DNA of 64,000 bases from Isoperla grammatica (Eukaryota > Arthropoda > Insecta > Plecoptera > Perlodidae), in assembly GCA_945910005.1 (NCBI GenBank), contig OX246741.1:9658669-9722668 (forward strand). Reading direction: 5' to 3'. Under the pieces are notes generated by a model that saw only the letters and a program-made list of their open reading frames with translations, ran no database searches and had not been told where the DNA came from. Position numbers and translations under genes: made by a program. Positions 11,369 to 21,094 of this stretch are shown here, in pieces (position 1 is the stretch's first letter; the number at the start of each line of letters is the position of its first letter).

Positions 11369-11552
11369 ACACAAGAGAAGACCACTAGAAGACATCTACG
11401 GGCAAGAGAGCCAGATGTCGGTCGATGAAGTTCGAATTGGCTACTTCACTTACGTTGAATTCTACCTACATCAACCCCTGCTGCAATCTTCCAGCATTGG
11501 CCAAGAGAGGATTTACATTTCCAATGAAATGAAGAAATTGGTATCTGGTTGA
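11369..11552 (+). CDS. Candidate last coding exon of the plus-strand gene, unknown protein
   Basis: It is preceded by a pyrimidine-rich tract and TTGCAG (11,363-11,368). The open frame gives about 61 residues, beginning HKRRPLEDIYGQESQMSVDE and ending with a lysine-rich tail (EMKKLVSG) at a stop at 11,550-11,552. Two overlapping AATAAA signals follow at about 11,730-11,739. The exon starts with the third base of a codon (phase 2). Codon use and residue mix look like protein rather than random AT-rich sequence, but I recognise no domain. It could be the C-terminus of an element-encoded protein or of a captured host gene. Confidence 0.3.
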
Positions 11553-11729
11553 AATGTGACAAATTTTTAAATAATTGTGACTGCGTTCATAAGGAGGTAG
11601 CCCTGACAAGAGAACAATTACTTTCAATTATTATAAAGCACATTTTGAGGTAGTTTTAGTTTTGTTGATTGAATGCATTCTGGACAGTGACTTGTTTTAC
11701 TACACTGGTAGTAAGAACATGTATTGCCA

Positions 11730-11735
11730 AATAAA
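11730..11735 (+). terminator. Poly-A signal for the plus-strand gene model
   Basis: AATAAATAAAT about 180 bases after the stop codon of the 11,369-11,552 exon; the spacing suits a short 3' UTR. AATAAA is common by chance in such AT-rich DNA, so the support is contextual. Confidence 0.3.
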
Positions 11736-12482
11736 TAAATTAAATGCATATAATATTACATATTTTGTAATCTGTGTAATCTGTCATCTGTGTTTTCCAA
11801 AATTAAAATTTCCCTTGTAAAATGGTACATGAATTAGTTATAAAATTTAAACCTAATTCAAAACATAGTTTTAATTATTTATGTAGTGTATTTATTCCCT
11901 AACAAAACAAAAATTACTGAAGGCCCATCAATATTAAAAATAAACGTCAAAGTTAACAGTAACAAATCAAAGCTAACAGCTATGCAAATGGGACTGACTA
12001 AAGTAGGATCACTTTACTTTTACTCTTACCATTGATTTTTAATGATGGTCCTAAAAAAGAAATGCCTACAATATTGCTGAAATACTAATTTGGCCACAAA
12101 TAGTGTGTGTGTAGTAGTAGTTTTGAATTTTTTTTTATTTTAGGGGGTAATTTTTTCTTTGTATGGGTTTGCAACTTTTGTAATGTTATGCAAGGGATAA
12201 CATTACACTTAGGAGGAAATTACACACACACTCACAAGTTAGTTTGACATTAGTTAATGTGAATTTATGAAAAGTACGATGCATACTGCCTGCATCGACT
12301 TCAGTATTTATGAGATCTCGAAGAAGCATGACATCTTCTCAGTCCTCCATGTTATTGTATTTGCTGGCTACCTACTTTCAAAACAAAATGTATTGGGTAG
12401 CCTACTGTATCTTGTAAAAAATATGAACATAATATGTAGACATAAATAAGTTAACCCAAATTTTTACAATTTTTATCAATTT

Positions 12483-12488
12483 TTTTAT
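12483..12488 (-). terminator. Poly-A signal for the minus-strand gene model
   Basis: AATAAA on the minus strand about 85 bases beyond the stop codon at 12,574. It faces the plus-strand gene's signal across about 750 bp, so the two gene models are convergent. Confidence 0.3.
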
Positions 12489-12573
12489 TGGTTTTTAAAT
12501 ACCTACTACTGATGATTACCACTATAAACAGAAATTTGCAATTAATTCTTTAAAGTCTTATCCAGTTTCACTT

Positions 12574-12957
12574 TCAATTTAAATTCAATTTTACATCAAT
12601 TTGATGCAATGTGGTGAGTGGTGACCCAGAGGCAGGACTGTGACCACCACAGCCAAAAAACAGACCAGTTTTTAAGTAGTAAGGCCTGTAGGCTGGTGTG
12701 AACCGATTAAATTGCAGAAAACTTTTGCCGCAATGACTGCAACTGAAAAAAAGAACAGATTGTGTTAGAATAAAATGTCCTTGCAAGGGTACTGTAATAG
12801 AATTTACAACAATCCACACATTACTTCCCATAGAATTGTAGATCTCATACTTTATTGGGGAAATAATAAGAATCCCAACAGCTTACCTTGAAAAGTGGTG
12901 GTGTTCAATAGGAACTGTGAGTAGATGCGACTGCAATCGTCGAGTTAGCAAGGCCAT
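12574..12957 (-). CDS. Two-exon small protein gene in the 5 kb element, mitochondrial-type leader (possibly COX7C-like)
   Basis: Coding exon 12,957-12,887 starts ATG and ends CAAG/GTAAGC. The next exon begins after TTTTTTCAG at 12,742, or after a second in-frame TTGCAG at 12,736, and runs to a stop at 12,574. Both joins keep frame, giving 79 or 77 residues. The N-terminus (MALLTRRLQSHLLTVPIEHH) is basic, Leu/Ser-rich and free of acidic residues until position 18, like a mitochondrial presequence. The later segment has a G-K-x-x-L-x-F...Y-L-K-T-G-L-F-F-G-C-G pattern that resembles the GKNLPF...FFGSG core of cytochrome c oxidase subunit 7C in order and spacing. The C-terminal part does not fit that family, and the match is weak. 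Upstream leader exons (13,577-13,667 and about 14,247-14,330) and a promoter-like region fit one minus-strand transcript. Confidence 0.4.
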
Positions 12958-13576
12958 ATTGTTACAAAACAATTTTTACGTTATTCATTGTCCTGTAGCC
13001 TCCACATTTGTATTTTGTGTGTGTATATAGTTCCAGTTTCAGACATACACCTTCACCTCTCAAGGTAAGTTCATCAATGGTAAGCTGCCTGGGACATTAC
13101 CCCCAATGAACTACCCATCCATTTGGCTTACTTTCACTAACCCAACACCAAACCTAGTAGTTTGTTTTTTAAACTAAATTTGATTAAAATTATTGACATT
13201 AAAGTTAGGCTAATGGAAGATGTATATTATATAGTACTAAAACCTTTTTTTAAGAAAATAAATAATATATTTCCTAATTTACTTGATGTTCTAGTATAAA
13301 CTCTACTAGTAACTTTCTACAGAATCTAGATGTATGTCTAGCTCAAGAGGTTTGTTCATTGTCTTGTTCTGGGACTGTTTTACAACCAGTTTGATTGCCA
13401 TAAACAGGAATTTGTTGTATCGAGTAGCAAACTCATGAGTTCTAGCTGAGACAATGAACAACAACCAGTCAGTGACAGCTGTTTATGGGCTTAGACTAAC
13501 CCTGACAAATCTTAAGTATGCCCTAAGTAGGGCCCAAACAACAACACTATGAACTTTTAGGTTTACATAAAATTAC

Positions 13577-13667
13577 CTTAGGTAGGGTTCGTAAACCCTT
13601 AGGAATTTCTCAGAACAGTCCGGATACCATGTCCATGCAATCTTTTATGCTGGACCTCATCACTGCT
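13577..13667 (-). other. Candidate untranslated exon 2 of the minus-strand gene
   Basis: It is bounded by TTTATTTTTGCAG on the acceptor side and CTAAG/GTAATT on the donor side, 91 bp. It contains a closed 16-codon upstream reading frame (MRSSIKDCMDMVSGLF), so if included in the mRNA it would act as leader with a uORF. The splice signals are good; connection to the coding exons is inferred from order and strand. Confidence 0.3.
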
Positions 13668-14246
13668 CTGCAAAAATAAAATTATATTATGCATAGGCCT
13701 ACTAGACTATTTTGTATTCCATTAGGTGACTAGGAGGACAAGGCATTTGGCTACCCGGACCTGCGTTTTGGCAGAAGGAATGCGACTACAAATGCAGTAA
13801 CAAACCTTGCAAATTCTACGTTCAGCAAACAACAGCATGAAATTTCATATTCTACTAGCTTTATGTCTATCTAGGCAGGCCGGGTATTCTTCAAAAGATT
13901 GACACAGCAACCATAATATCAATCATTGCTTAGGTGTGTGTAGGCCTAGGCCCTTGGCTAGACAGCATGCAATAGTATGTTCACAAACACCTAAGTGACT
14001 ATAAGCTATGGGCGTCTTGGGCCTACGGCACAGTGACTAGACTAGACCTGCAGTTATATTAAATTCTAAGCTTCAATCATTGCTAGGCCTAGCCCTATGT
14101 CTATGGTATACACAAACATGTCGAGCTTAACCTCAAAATGACACGATCCACAGATATTTGTTTGCCACACATACTAGGTAGGCATAGGCCTGTACTAGGC
14201 AATATATCTACAAGGCAGGAAATGAAATTTAAGGTTAATAGCTTAC

Positions 14247-14330
14247 CTTGATAACAGATTGAAGATGAACAGTTGCATAGACGTCAAACATGTCACGGAA
14301 ATGCAATCACAATCACATGTGCTCGTAGCA
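14247..14330 (-). other. Candidate first (leader) exon of the minus-strand gene
   Basis: It ends TTATCAAG/GTAAGC at 14,247, an excellent 5' splice site, just downstream (minus strand) of a promoter-like cluster. The 5' limit is unknown; I give a nominal one. There is no start codon with a useful frame. Confidence 0.3.
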
Positions 14331-14357
14331 CGTGCGTCTTTGTTTATGTTCGTTTTT

Positions 14358-14410
14358 ATTGGCTGCCGAGAAAATCGATAATAAAACAGTGACGTCAAAT
14401 GATGACGTAT
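14358..14410 (-). promoter_or_regulatory. Promoter-like cluster: CCAAT, DRE-like and CRE sites
   Basis: A CCAAT box (ATTGG on the plus strand at about 14,358), ATCGATA (14,374-14,380, close to the DREF site TATCGATA), a full palindromic CRE TGACGTCA (14,390-14,397) and a half CRE TGACGT (14,403-14,408) fall within about 50 bp upstream of the leader exon. There is no TATA box at the usual distance. This spacing is typical of housekeeping-type animal promoters. The hAT at 14,448 lies immediately upstream. Confidence 0.35.
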
Positions 14411-14447
14411 AAGTCAAAGAAAGAACGACTGCAAACTTTTCGTGAAG

Positions 14448-15013
14448 TAGGGTTCCCAACCGTCCCGGTTTCGCCGGGACAGACCAGGAATTAAAGATCT
14501 TGTCCAGGTTGAAATTAAACTGATTCCGGGACGGCAAATGTCCCGGAATGACATGAAAGTGTCTTGCTTCTGCCGCGACCCCGCGCCGCCCGAAACGTGA
14601 GCTCGAAACGAGCAGTGAGAATGGATGATAAATTAATGTGAGCATAGTTTCCAAAGTTGACTTTTCAAATGCACTATGTTTCAATAAAAATAGGTATAAA
14701 GTATATCTATATACCCTATTAATATTGTTATAGCAACACAATAATTAATAAAATAACAATCTCAGACAGGCACGTGAACTCCTAATTTCTAATTAACTGC
14801 GAAAGATTTTTGTTCAAAAGGAGATTTCTTGTTTTCTCGTCAAGCAATAGGCCTAAAAACATGTTTTTAGAACGTAAATCATGAAGAAAAGGTCCAAAAA
14901 AATTTCGCCTTCGGCGATAGCCCTCCGGCGGGCCTTCGGCAGTATCACGTGAGCCATTCCCTTTTCATGTGCTATTTGTCCCGGAATGTTATTTTGCAGA
15001 GTTGGGAACCCTA
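14448..15013. mobile_element. Non-autonomous hAT element nested in the 5 kb element
   Basis: The ends are TAGGGTTCCCAAC and GTTGGGAACCCTA, a hAT-type terminal repeat, flanked by a perfect 8 bp duplication TCGTGAAG (14,440-14,447 and 15,014-15,021). An 8 bp duplication with these ends defines the hAT superfamily. It is 566 bp with no transposase frame. Inside are hairpins such as GTCCCGG-TTTCG-CCGGGAC near the left end and a GC-rich CTTCGGC-repeat stretch near 14,910. Confidence 0.8.
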
Positions 15014-15022
15014 TCGTGAAGA

Positions 15023-15181
15023 CCGACACGTATGAGCAACTGCAACAATGATTCAAAACGTATGCGAGCTCTCTGGTTTCAAGAATACCAAATGCCGCAT
15101 ACGAGCTACTCGTATGCGGGTTGGGACCCATACGAGTTACTCGCATGCGAGTCAAAACGTATCGGTTCAAGAATAGCCCCC
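15023..15181 (-). repeat. Right terminal/subterminal repeat region of the 5 kb element
   Basis: An inverted counterpart of 10,141-10,340. It has the terminal TTCAAGAATAGCCCCC, a second TTCAAGAATACC about 90 bp inside, and many CGTATGCG/CGCATACG/CTCGTATG motifs. These clustered inverted words are what is expected of multiple transposase-binding sites. Confidence 0.6.
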
Positions 15182-15203
15182 CTGAAATGCCGTCTGGTAA
15201 CAT

Positions 15204-15258
15204 TAACCAACCCACAGCCTTCTGTTCAGAATCCCGTGCGCTACCACTAAGCCACCGC
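15204..15258 (-). repeat. tRNA-like pseudogene or SINE head
   Basis: On the minus strand the sequence GGTGGCTTAGTGGTAGCGC is a good A-box/D-arm of a tRNA. The B-box is degraded to GTGGGTTGGTTAA, so it is not a working tRNA. It sits directly outside the right end of the 5 kb element. Confidence 0.35.
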
Positions 15259-15261
15259 TTT

Positions 15262-16825
15262 CTATGCTGGCTTAGTGAACGAGACAGCCAGTTGACAGTG
15301 AAAGTCAAGCCAAGGCCGAGTCAAACCAAACTAATCCAAAACAAACTTTTTAGCGTAAACCTGTCTATTCCTCGTCAATGTCGCTAATCCGGAACCACAT
15401 GCTCTTAAAGGTTCTTTCATCAAAGCTTTGCCCGCGTGGCTTATTTCTATACACCGTAGAAAAATATTTAGATAACATCATTCAAGTCGTCTATTCGTAA
15501 AAGTTGAGTATGGTTCGTAAAAACTGTAAACATATTAGTTTTCTTATTCCATTTACAAGGTTGAAAAGCTAAACTATACAAACAAACATCTAGCAGGCAT
15601 TGTTCTGTCTTGTCAAATTCGGGACCAACAGTCTTCATTTTGTATTTTCCACCCAGAAGTTTCATACGTAAGCATGTATATATTGAGCACTCTACCTTCT
15701 ACTCTGGTGGTAGTTTATGTAAGCTCAGTAAATAGGATAAGATGATTGACAGTAGATACAACGGCTCGACAGTGGTCGCTATGGGAACACAGTTTATATT
15801 CATCCCCTCGATACTGGAGCAATATCAAGTGGGTCTGAGTCATATGTTGGAGAAATGTTACGTCTAGACTGTTATTGCTACTTTGTAGAATGCATGTAAC
15901 CACCTGCAGTTATGATGTTTGTTGAGGTTGGTATACATAACTGCGTATTAACATTAGTTTTAGTTTAATGTCAATCTTTTTCTTTTGCGTCTCTATTTTC
16001 TGCCTCTTTACCGATTTCAATTTGCGTGTCTACCCTAATTAATCTACCGTAGCTATAAGAATATGTAATGAATCGTATGAAAGAATCCACATGAGATTTC
16101 GTTATTTACTATGGCCAGAATGAGTACATACAAATAGTTGGTAGTTAGCATAAAGATACTTACAAAATAATTTACAACTTAACGAATGTAACATACGATA
16201 ATATCTGAGCGCATTAAGTCTATCTGCGTAAATTAGTAGACTTAAACATTTTCTTTTAGTAGAAGATACTGAGAAAATTCCATACGTAGAGACTTTTATA
16301 AACATTTTAACATAAAATAAATAGATTCAGTTTCGCGTAGCAAGCTACTCAAAACAGACACTCAGTTGGTTTAGCAGCAAGATTTATCTAAACTAAGTTA
16401 TTCCCTTAAGGCATGTAGATCTTATCAACGATGGAAGCTTGGTGTACAAGCCATAGCCCGGGTGTTTATGTTGAATAAACTAAACTTGCTAGTGTTGATA
16501 TTTTCAATGAATAGGTTATTTTTGTACGGTATTGTAAGAATGTTTATTAGGTAGTAGTTATTACTATTGAGTATGAAAATAGCGATTTGTTATAATATAG
16601 TGTTGTGTATGGATGTTGGATTATGATGAAATGTATCAAATTATTATGAATACCTACTCGACTAACGCGATACATGTTTCAGGGATGGATTACGGACGGG
16701 TCTATTCTGCTAATGACTTCAATGCAAGCTTCAAACAACAGCCCTTCACAACCCACACAAATATGCTAACACTACTGTTAATACCATCACATCTTACCCA
16801 TATATTTTATAAAAGTGATCGTCTC

Positions 16826-16828
<3 letters not shown>
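15262..16828. other. No recognisable gene or element
   Basis: AT-rich sequence with only short chance frames. No splice-bounded coding stretch or terminal repeats were seen. The open frame entering the microsatellite at 16,829 is low-complexity and not credible. Confidence 0.5.
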
Positions 16829-17112
<284 letters not shown>

Positions 17113-17840
17113 AACTATTACCAGATCATTATGTTGTCTTAAATGTGGTATCGATATTGTAAAAATTCAAACTATAATTATTTGTTTTGTTCTCTTAATT
17201 TCAAATACAAAATGTTGGTAGAATGTGATATTGAAAAATCTGTTAGTTCAGAAAACAGGCTGCCTGTGAAGTGTCGAACACTCGACAACCGTGCACTTTG
17301 TAGAGGTGCGTATATACTATTCAAAAGAGAGTAAATCTCAGATTTCAATAAACCATTCATGAGCACGAACCGTGCAAAGACAATAAACTAGGATTGCGCT
17401 GAATAGTTCAATAAACAGGATTCTTACAACATATGACAGATGTTATTATAGGTCAAGACGTGAGTATATATAGCACAACATACTTTTATAGCCACCCATA
17501 CCGAACGCTGTTTTGTTGTTTTTCATTGTAAACTACTTTATAAATAGAATCAAATTTTTATACGGATTTCTTATTGAGAAATAGGTTTTGGGTTTCATAG
17601 CTACAGATTCTGAATGCAAAAATGCTTTAGTGCTATAGCGCCTTGGTAGTCATTGTTCATAATCGTTTATTGTAAGTCCATGACTAAACCACCGTCAAAA
17701 GCAAATAGCACAATATTCTTAATGACCCTAGCCCGTTAGAAGTGTTCCCATCAAACATTAATTAATTAATTTCTTGTAGGAATCCCTAAGGTGTGTTGTA
17801 TTACGGTACTTAGATAGCTTCGAAGATCCGATGTTTGTTA
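17113..17840. other. No recognisable gene or element
   Basis: AT-rich DNA; two overlapping chance frames of about 60 codons on opposite strands near 17,150-17,360. Nothing supports either. Confidence 0.5.
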
Positions 17841-17968
17841 GTAGGACAAAGTGCCATGCAGGATTCGCTGAATGACTATGGAAAAATCTTCGGTCAGGAT
17901 TGTCGGTGACAAGAATCGAACCGGTGATTTCCTGAATAAACTCTCACTTTCTAACCATGAGTGATCTG
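17841..17968 (-). repeat. tRNA-derived SINE, diverged copy
   Basis: The minus strand reads GGTTCGATTCTTGTCACC (B-box and T-arm), preceded by a stretch like GAGAGTTTATTCAGGAA and followed by CCTGACCGAAGATTTTTCC. The order of words matches the better copy at 28,498, at clearly lower identity. Confidence 0.4.
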
Positions 17969-19880
17969 TGTCGGTGCAAAAGACGTAAGCGTCAATATTT
18001 ATTTTTATTTTTTTTAACATCACATCACATTTTTTTACATCAAACAAAACAGTGAAACCATACAAACCTGAACCATTGCAAGGGAAACTGAGTTTTTTCC
18101 CTGATTTAAACAATAATACATATTTCAAACAATACCAATTATCTATAAAATAAATTAATAAAATAAAGTATATTTTGCGAGTATGATCTTATCGTGAAGC
18201 ATACATATTAAATTATTACTTCAACAAAACTCATAGATCTATTATATGAGAATTCATGCTTTTTTCTCTTGTTATTTACATACTATCCATGCAGACACGC
18301 AATCTTTCCAATCCATTCCACGACCCATATTTAATGTGGTTTACCTCATAGATGCGACATTTTACATCTAAAAAATCTACACATTTAACCATAAAAAAGT
18401 GTAAATTTGAAACAAAATCGCATATGTTAAATTTATCCACGTGAAGTTCAGCCATGAAATAAACAACGCAAAATGTTACGTTCTTACGTAATACGAAAAT
18501 AAACTGACTTTGTTTATAGCTACTCATCAATTTTAATCTTCTATGAGCCCAATTTCTTCCAGTAAAAATACTGTCAAGCCTACGGTTTATGAAGTTAGTT
18601 ATTTTTTAAATATGGCGTATCATTTTTCAAGAGCCGCGTTGAGGCGAAATATTGTAAGGTTGAGATCCATCTCTTTAGTTCGTTGTAAAATTTGCAAGAT
18701 GCTTATATATTCTTTACGAAGTAAGCAAAAACCATTACTTTTCAGCATTCAGTCGATCATCGTCGATGGTTTGTTTTTCCTGCCAAAAGATTGAAAGAGA
18801 ACACTTTTGTGGAACAATTGAAAACCAGAACCTATAAATCCCAATGCAAATCCGAATGGGTTTTAAACTTGCCAACGACCACCCGCCTATGTCTACCAGG
18901 CACCTGATAAACACCAATATCTGATCGTTTCAGATGCACACGTGATATACATCAGACACTTCTGACGCATTGAAACTTACTCACCTCAAGAAGTTTCCAT
19001 CGAATAATATACATTCTCAGGTTGTAAACTGAACTCAACCATTGCGTGTGATGCAATTATCAAAGGAGTTAACGAGTACAAAGTTAAGACTTGGAACTAA
19101 TAGTGTGTGAAGTGTGATGTGTCTGCTGCTTATCAACTTAGGGGTTGTTAAGTTGGTAGGGTAGGTAGCTCGCGCGAGAACCCGCTCAAGTTTAAATTGC
19201 ACACGCGAACATTCAGGTCAAAGAAAATCAATCTTAGACCTGCTGCGACCGTCAAACTTCTCCTATCATTTAGGAAACAGATTAACGTGGCTGTTTATTG
19301 CGACAACTCAACTTTCGGGGGAAATATTTTGGGAAATGATTCATGGAACGAGTCCACGATACTCGAAGACTAGCGGCGAACTAAGTTTTGCGAAACGCTA
19401 TATAAGTATAGGAGTATAACCGGAGTGTGTTGCATGGAGTTAAAGTTAGTTATACACTCGGCTGGTCAGTACGTCACATCGCATCCATTGCCACTGTGAC
19501 AAATCACACTTTATTCAAATCCTCCTATAAAATAAATGAATTCAATCTGTCAAAACAAGGATGAAAGACTGATTTTTCTTCAAGCCTAATGACTAAGTAC
19601 TGTACCATATTGTTACCATAATGTTAATGTTAATGTAAGTTATGTGTCCCGGTCACAAAAAACTTTCTAAATAACTAAATTGTGTAAGAAAATTATACAA
19701 AATGTATTCAAATATAATTTCCTCTAATTTCATCTTGTAACCGTGTGGAATAATATAGAAACAATGGTTTATAAATACATGCGCAATGCTAAAACGATAA
19801 ACCAATTTTCTGGCTATCATTACTAAAACACAAATTCAAATTCTTAAAAGAATCAACCCACAACACAAAACTGTACACTC
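17969..19880. other. No recognisable gene or element
   Basis: Several chance frames of 60-96 codons without splice context, plus short GC-richer patches near 19,170-19,390. Nothing specific identified. Confidence 0.5.
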
Positions 19881-19883
19881 TTA

Positions 19884-20034
19884 AAGGTTGGAATTCATAG
19901 TCGGCCCCTACACCTAGGGGCACCCATTGTTGCTATGGATTTGTTTTGTTTATGGGAAATAACATGCAAACAACTGTTACCTTGGTAACAATGGGCGCCC
20001 CTAGGTGTAGGGGCCGACTATGAATTCCAACCTT
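19884..20034. mobile_element. MITE of family A, near-palindromic, 151 bp
   Basis: The outer arms AAGGTTGGAATTCATAGTCG and their reverse complement continue as GCCCCTACACCTAGGGGC, making arms of almost 40 bp around a spacer containing TTGTTTATGGGAAATAACAT. Flanking TTA(A) on both sides suggests a TTA/TTAA target. Related copies lie at 43,115, 42,573 and 49,228. Confidence 0.75.
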
Positions 20035-21060
20035 AACTTCAATATGTTTGCTCCAAGTATATTGTGTATGGTGTATTACCCATCAGTGTTTAGCTAGACA
20101 GAATATACATTAAATATAGACGATAGGTTGCTTGCTTAGTTGGGTTGTTGTTAGGTTATCTGTTACTGACCAGGGTTAGCGAATTAGTGTCCTTATTCAT
20201 CAACAGCTATCAATATCATCTAACAACTTACTAAGCGTAACTACTTTAAAGAGACGCAAGACGAAAAACCAATACATATAAGCGTTGTCGAATCAATATT
20301 TATTAAATAAACAAAACAATCTGCAGGGCTAGGCTCGAATTTCAAACACAACAAGATCGAAGGAAAACACAAAACACAAACATTGTCGAGGTTTTCAGTG
20401 TTGATGAAAACCTAGAATGTTGTAAGGATTCCTAACCCATGTGTAACAGCTGCACTTATATTTAAAATACATGTGGTGCAGAACATTAGAAAAGCTGATA
20501 TCCGTTTATTTTATAATTTTCATTACGTTTAAACAATGTTGAAGGCACATTGAATGTGTTTAGAAATGGAGATACATTTTTCACTAGTTTCTTCTCCTGA
20601 CTACATAAATGGATGTTGGAGGACTAGGATGAATAGACTAGGAGGAATAGGACAACATAACAAGTACATGTTATGTTTATTTAAAAGCAGGAAATTATAC
20701 CAAAATTATTTGAATTTTGGTTCATTTTTTTGGTTCAAGATATCTTTTAGTTTCGGTTTTCAGTTCGTTTCGACCAAATTAAAAATAGTGGTTCCCCTCG
20801 AAGTATAGTAGAAAAATATCCACTAAACCGAAAGCAGCATGAAATACGTCAATAGAGGCTCCCTGAAACAGAGCAGATACAAATCATAAAAAAACTCAAA
20901 ACAAATAGAAACGTTTTAGAAAATTGAAAATAACAAAATCGTAAAAAGTAAATTTCGATGATGAAACCACTATTTTATGCCAGCATAAAAGACAGAGTGA
21001 TAGGATTTTGTTTCAAGTACGAATTGTTGAGGTCGCCGAGCAAAATATTATTGATACAAC
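20035..21060. other. No recognisable gene or element
   Basis: AT-rich; an 84-codon frame at 20,554-20,808 is aromatic-rich and looks like chance. No repeats seen. Confidence 0.5.
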
Positions 21061-21094
21061 TTCCCCCCCCCCCCTCCCCCACCCCACCCACCCA
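21061..21094 (+). repeat. C-rich low-complexity tract
   Basis: Interrupted poly-C (TTCCCC...TCCCCCACCCC). One of about eight such tracts in the window. Confidence 0.7.

Larger units (their letters stand above)
10141..15181. mobile_element. 5.0 kb PIF/Harbinger-like TIR-bounded element carrying two gene models
   Basis: The ends read GGGGGCTATTCTTGAA on the left and its exact reverse complement on the right; with mismatches the match extends about 43 bp and includes GACTCGCATGCG on both sides. Both ends are flanked by CTG (10,138-10,140 and 15,182-15,184), a three-base duplication of the CWG type used by PIF/Harbinger transposases. Subterminal DNA on both sides repeats TATTCTTGAA and CGCATACG-like motifs, plausible transposase-binding sites. 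Without the nested hAT (14,448-15,013 plus 8 bp) the element is about 4.5 kb. I see no DDE transposase or Myb-like frame. Instead there are two convergent spliced-looking small genes. Family assignment rests on ends and duplication only. Confidence 0.6.

Noticed and set aside
14853..15308. 151-codon minus-strand frame, the longest in the window
   Set aside because: It runs through the nested hAT element and the right TIR of the 5 kb element with overlapping frames on the other strand; no family motif. The 142-codon frame at 14,313-14,741 likewise crosses the hAT boundary.
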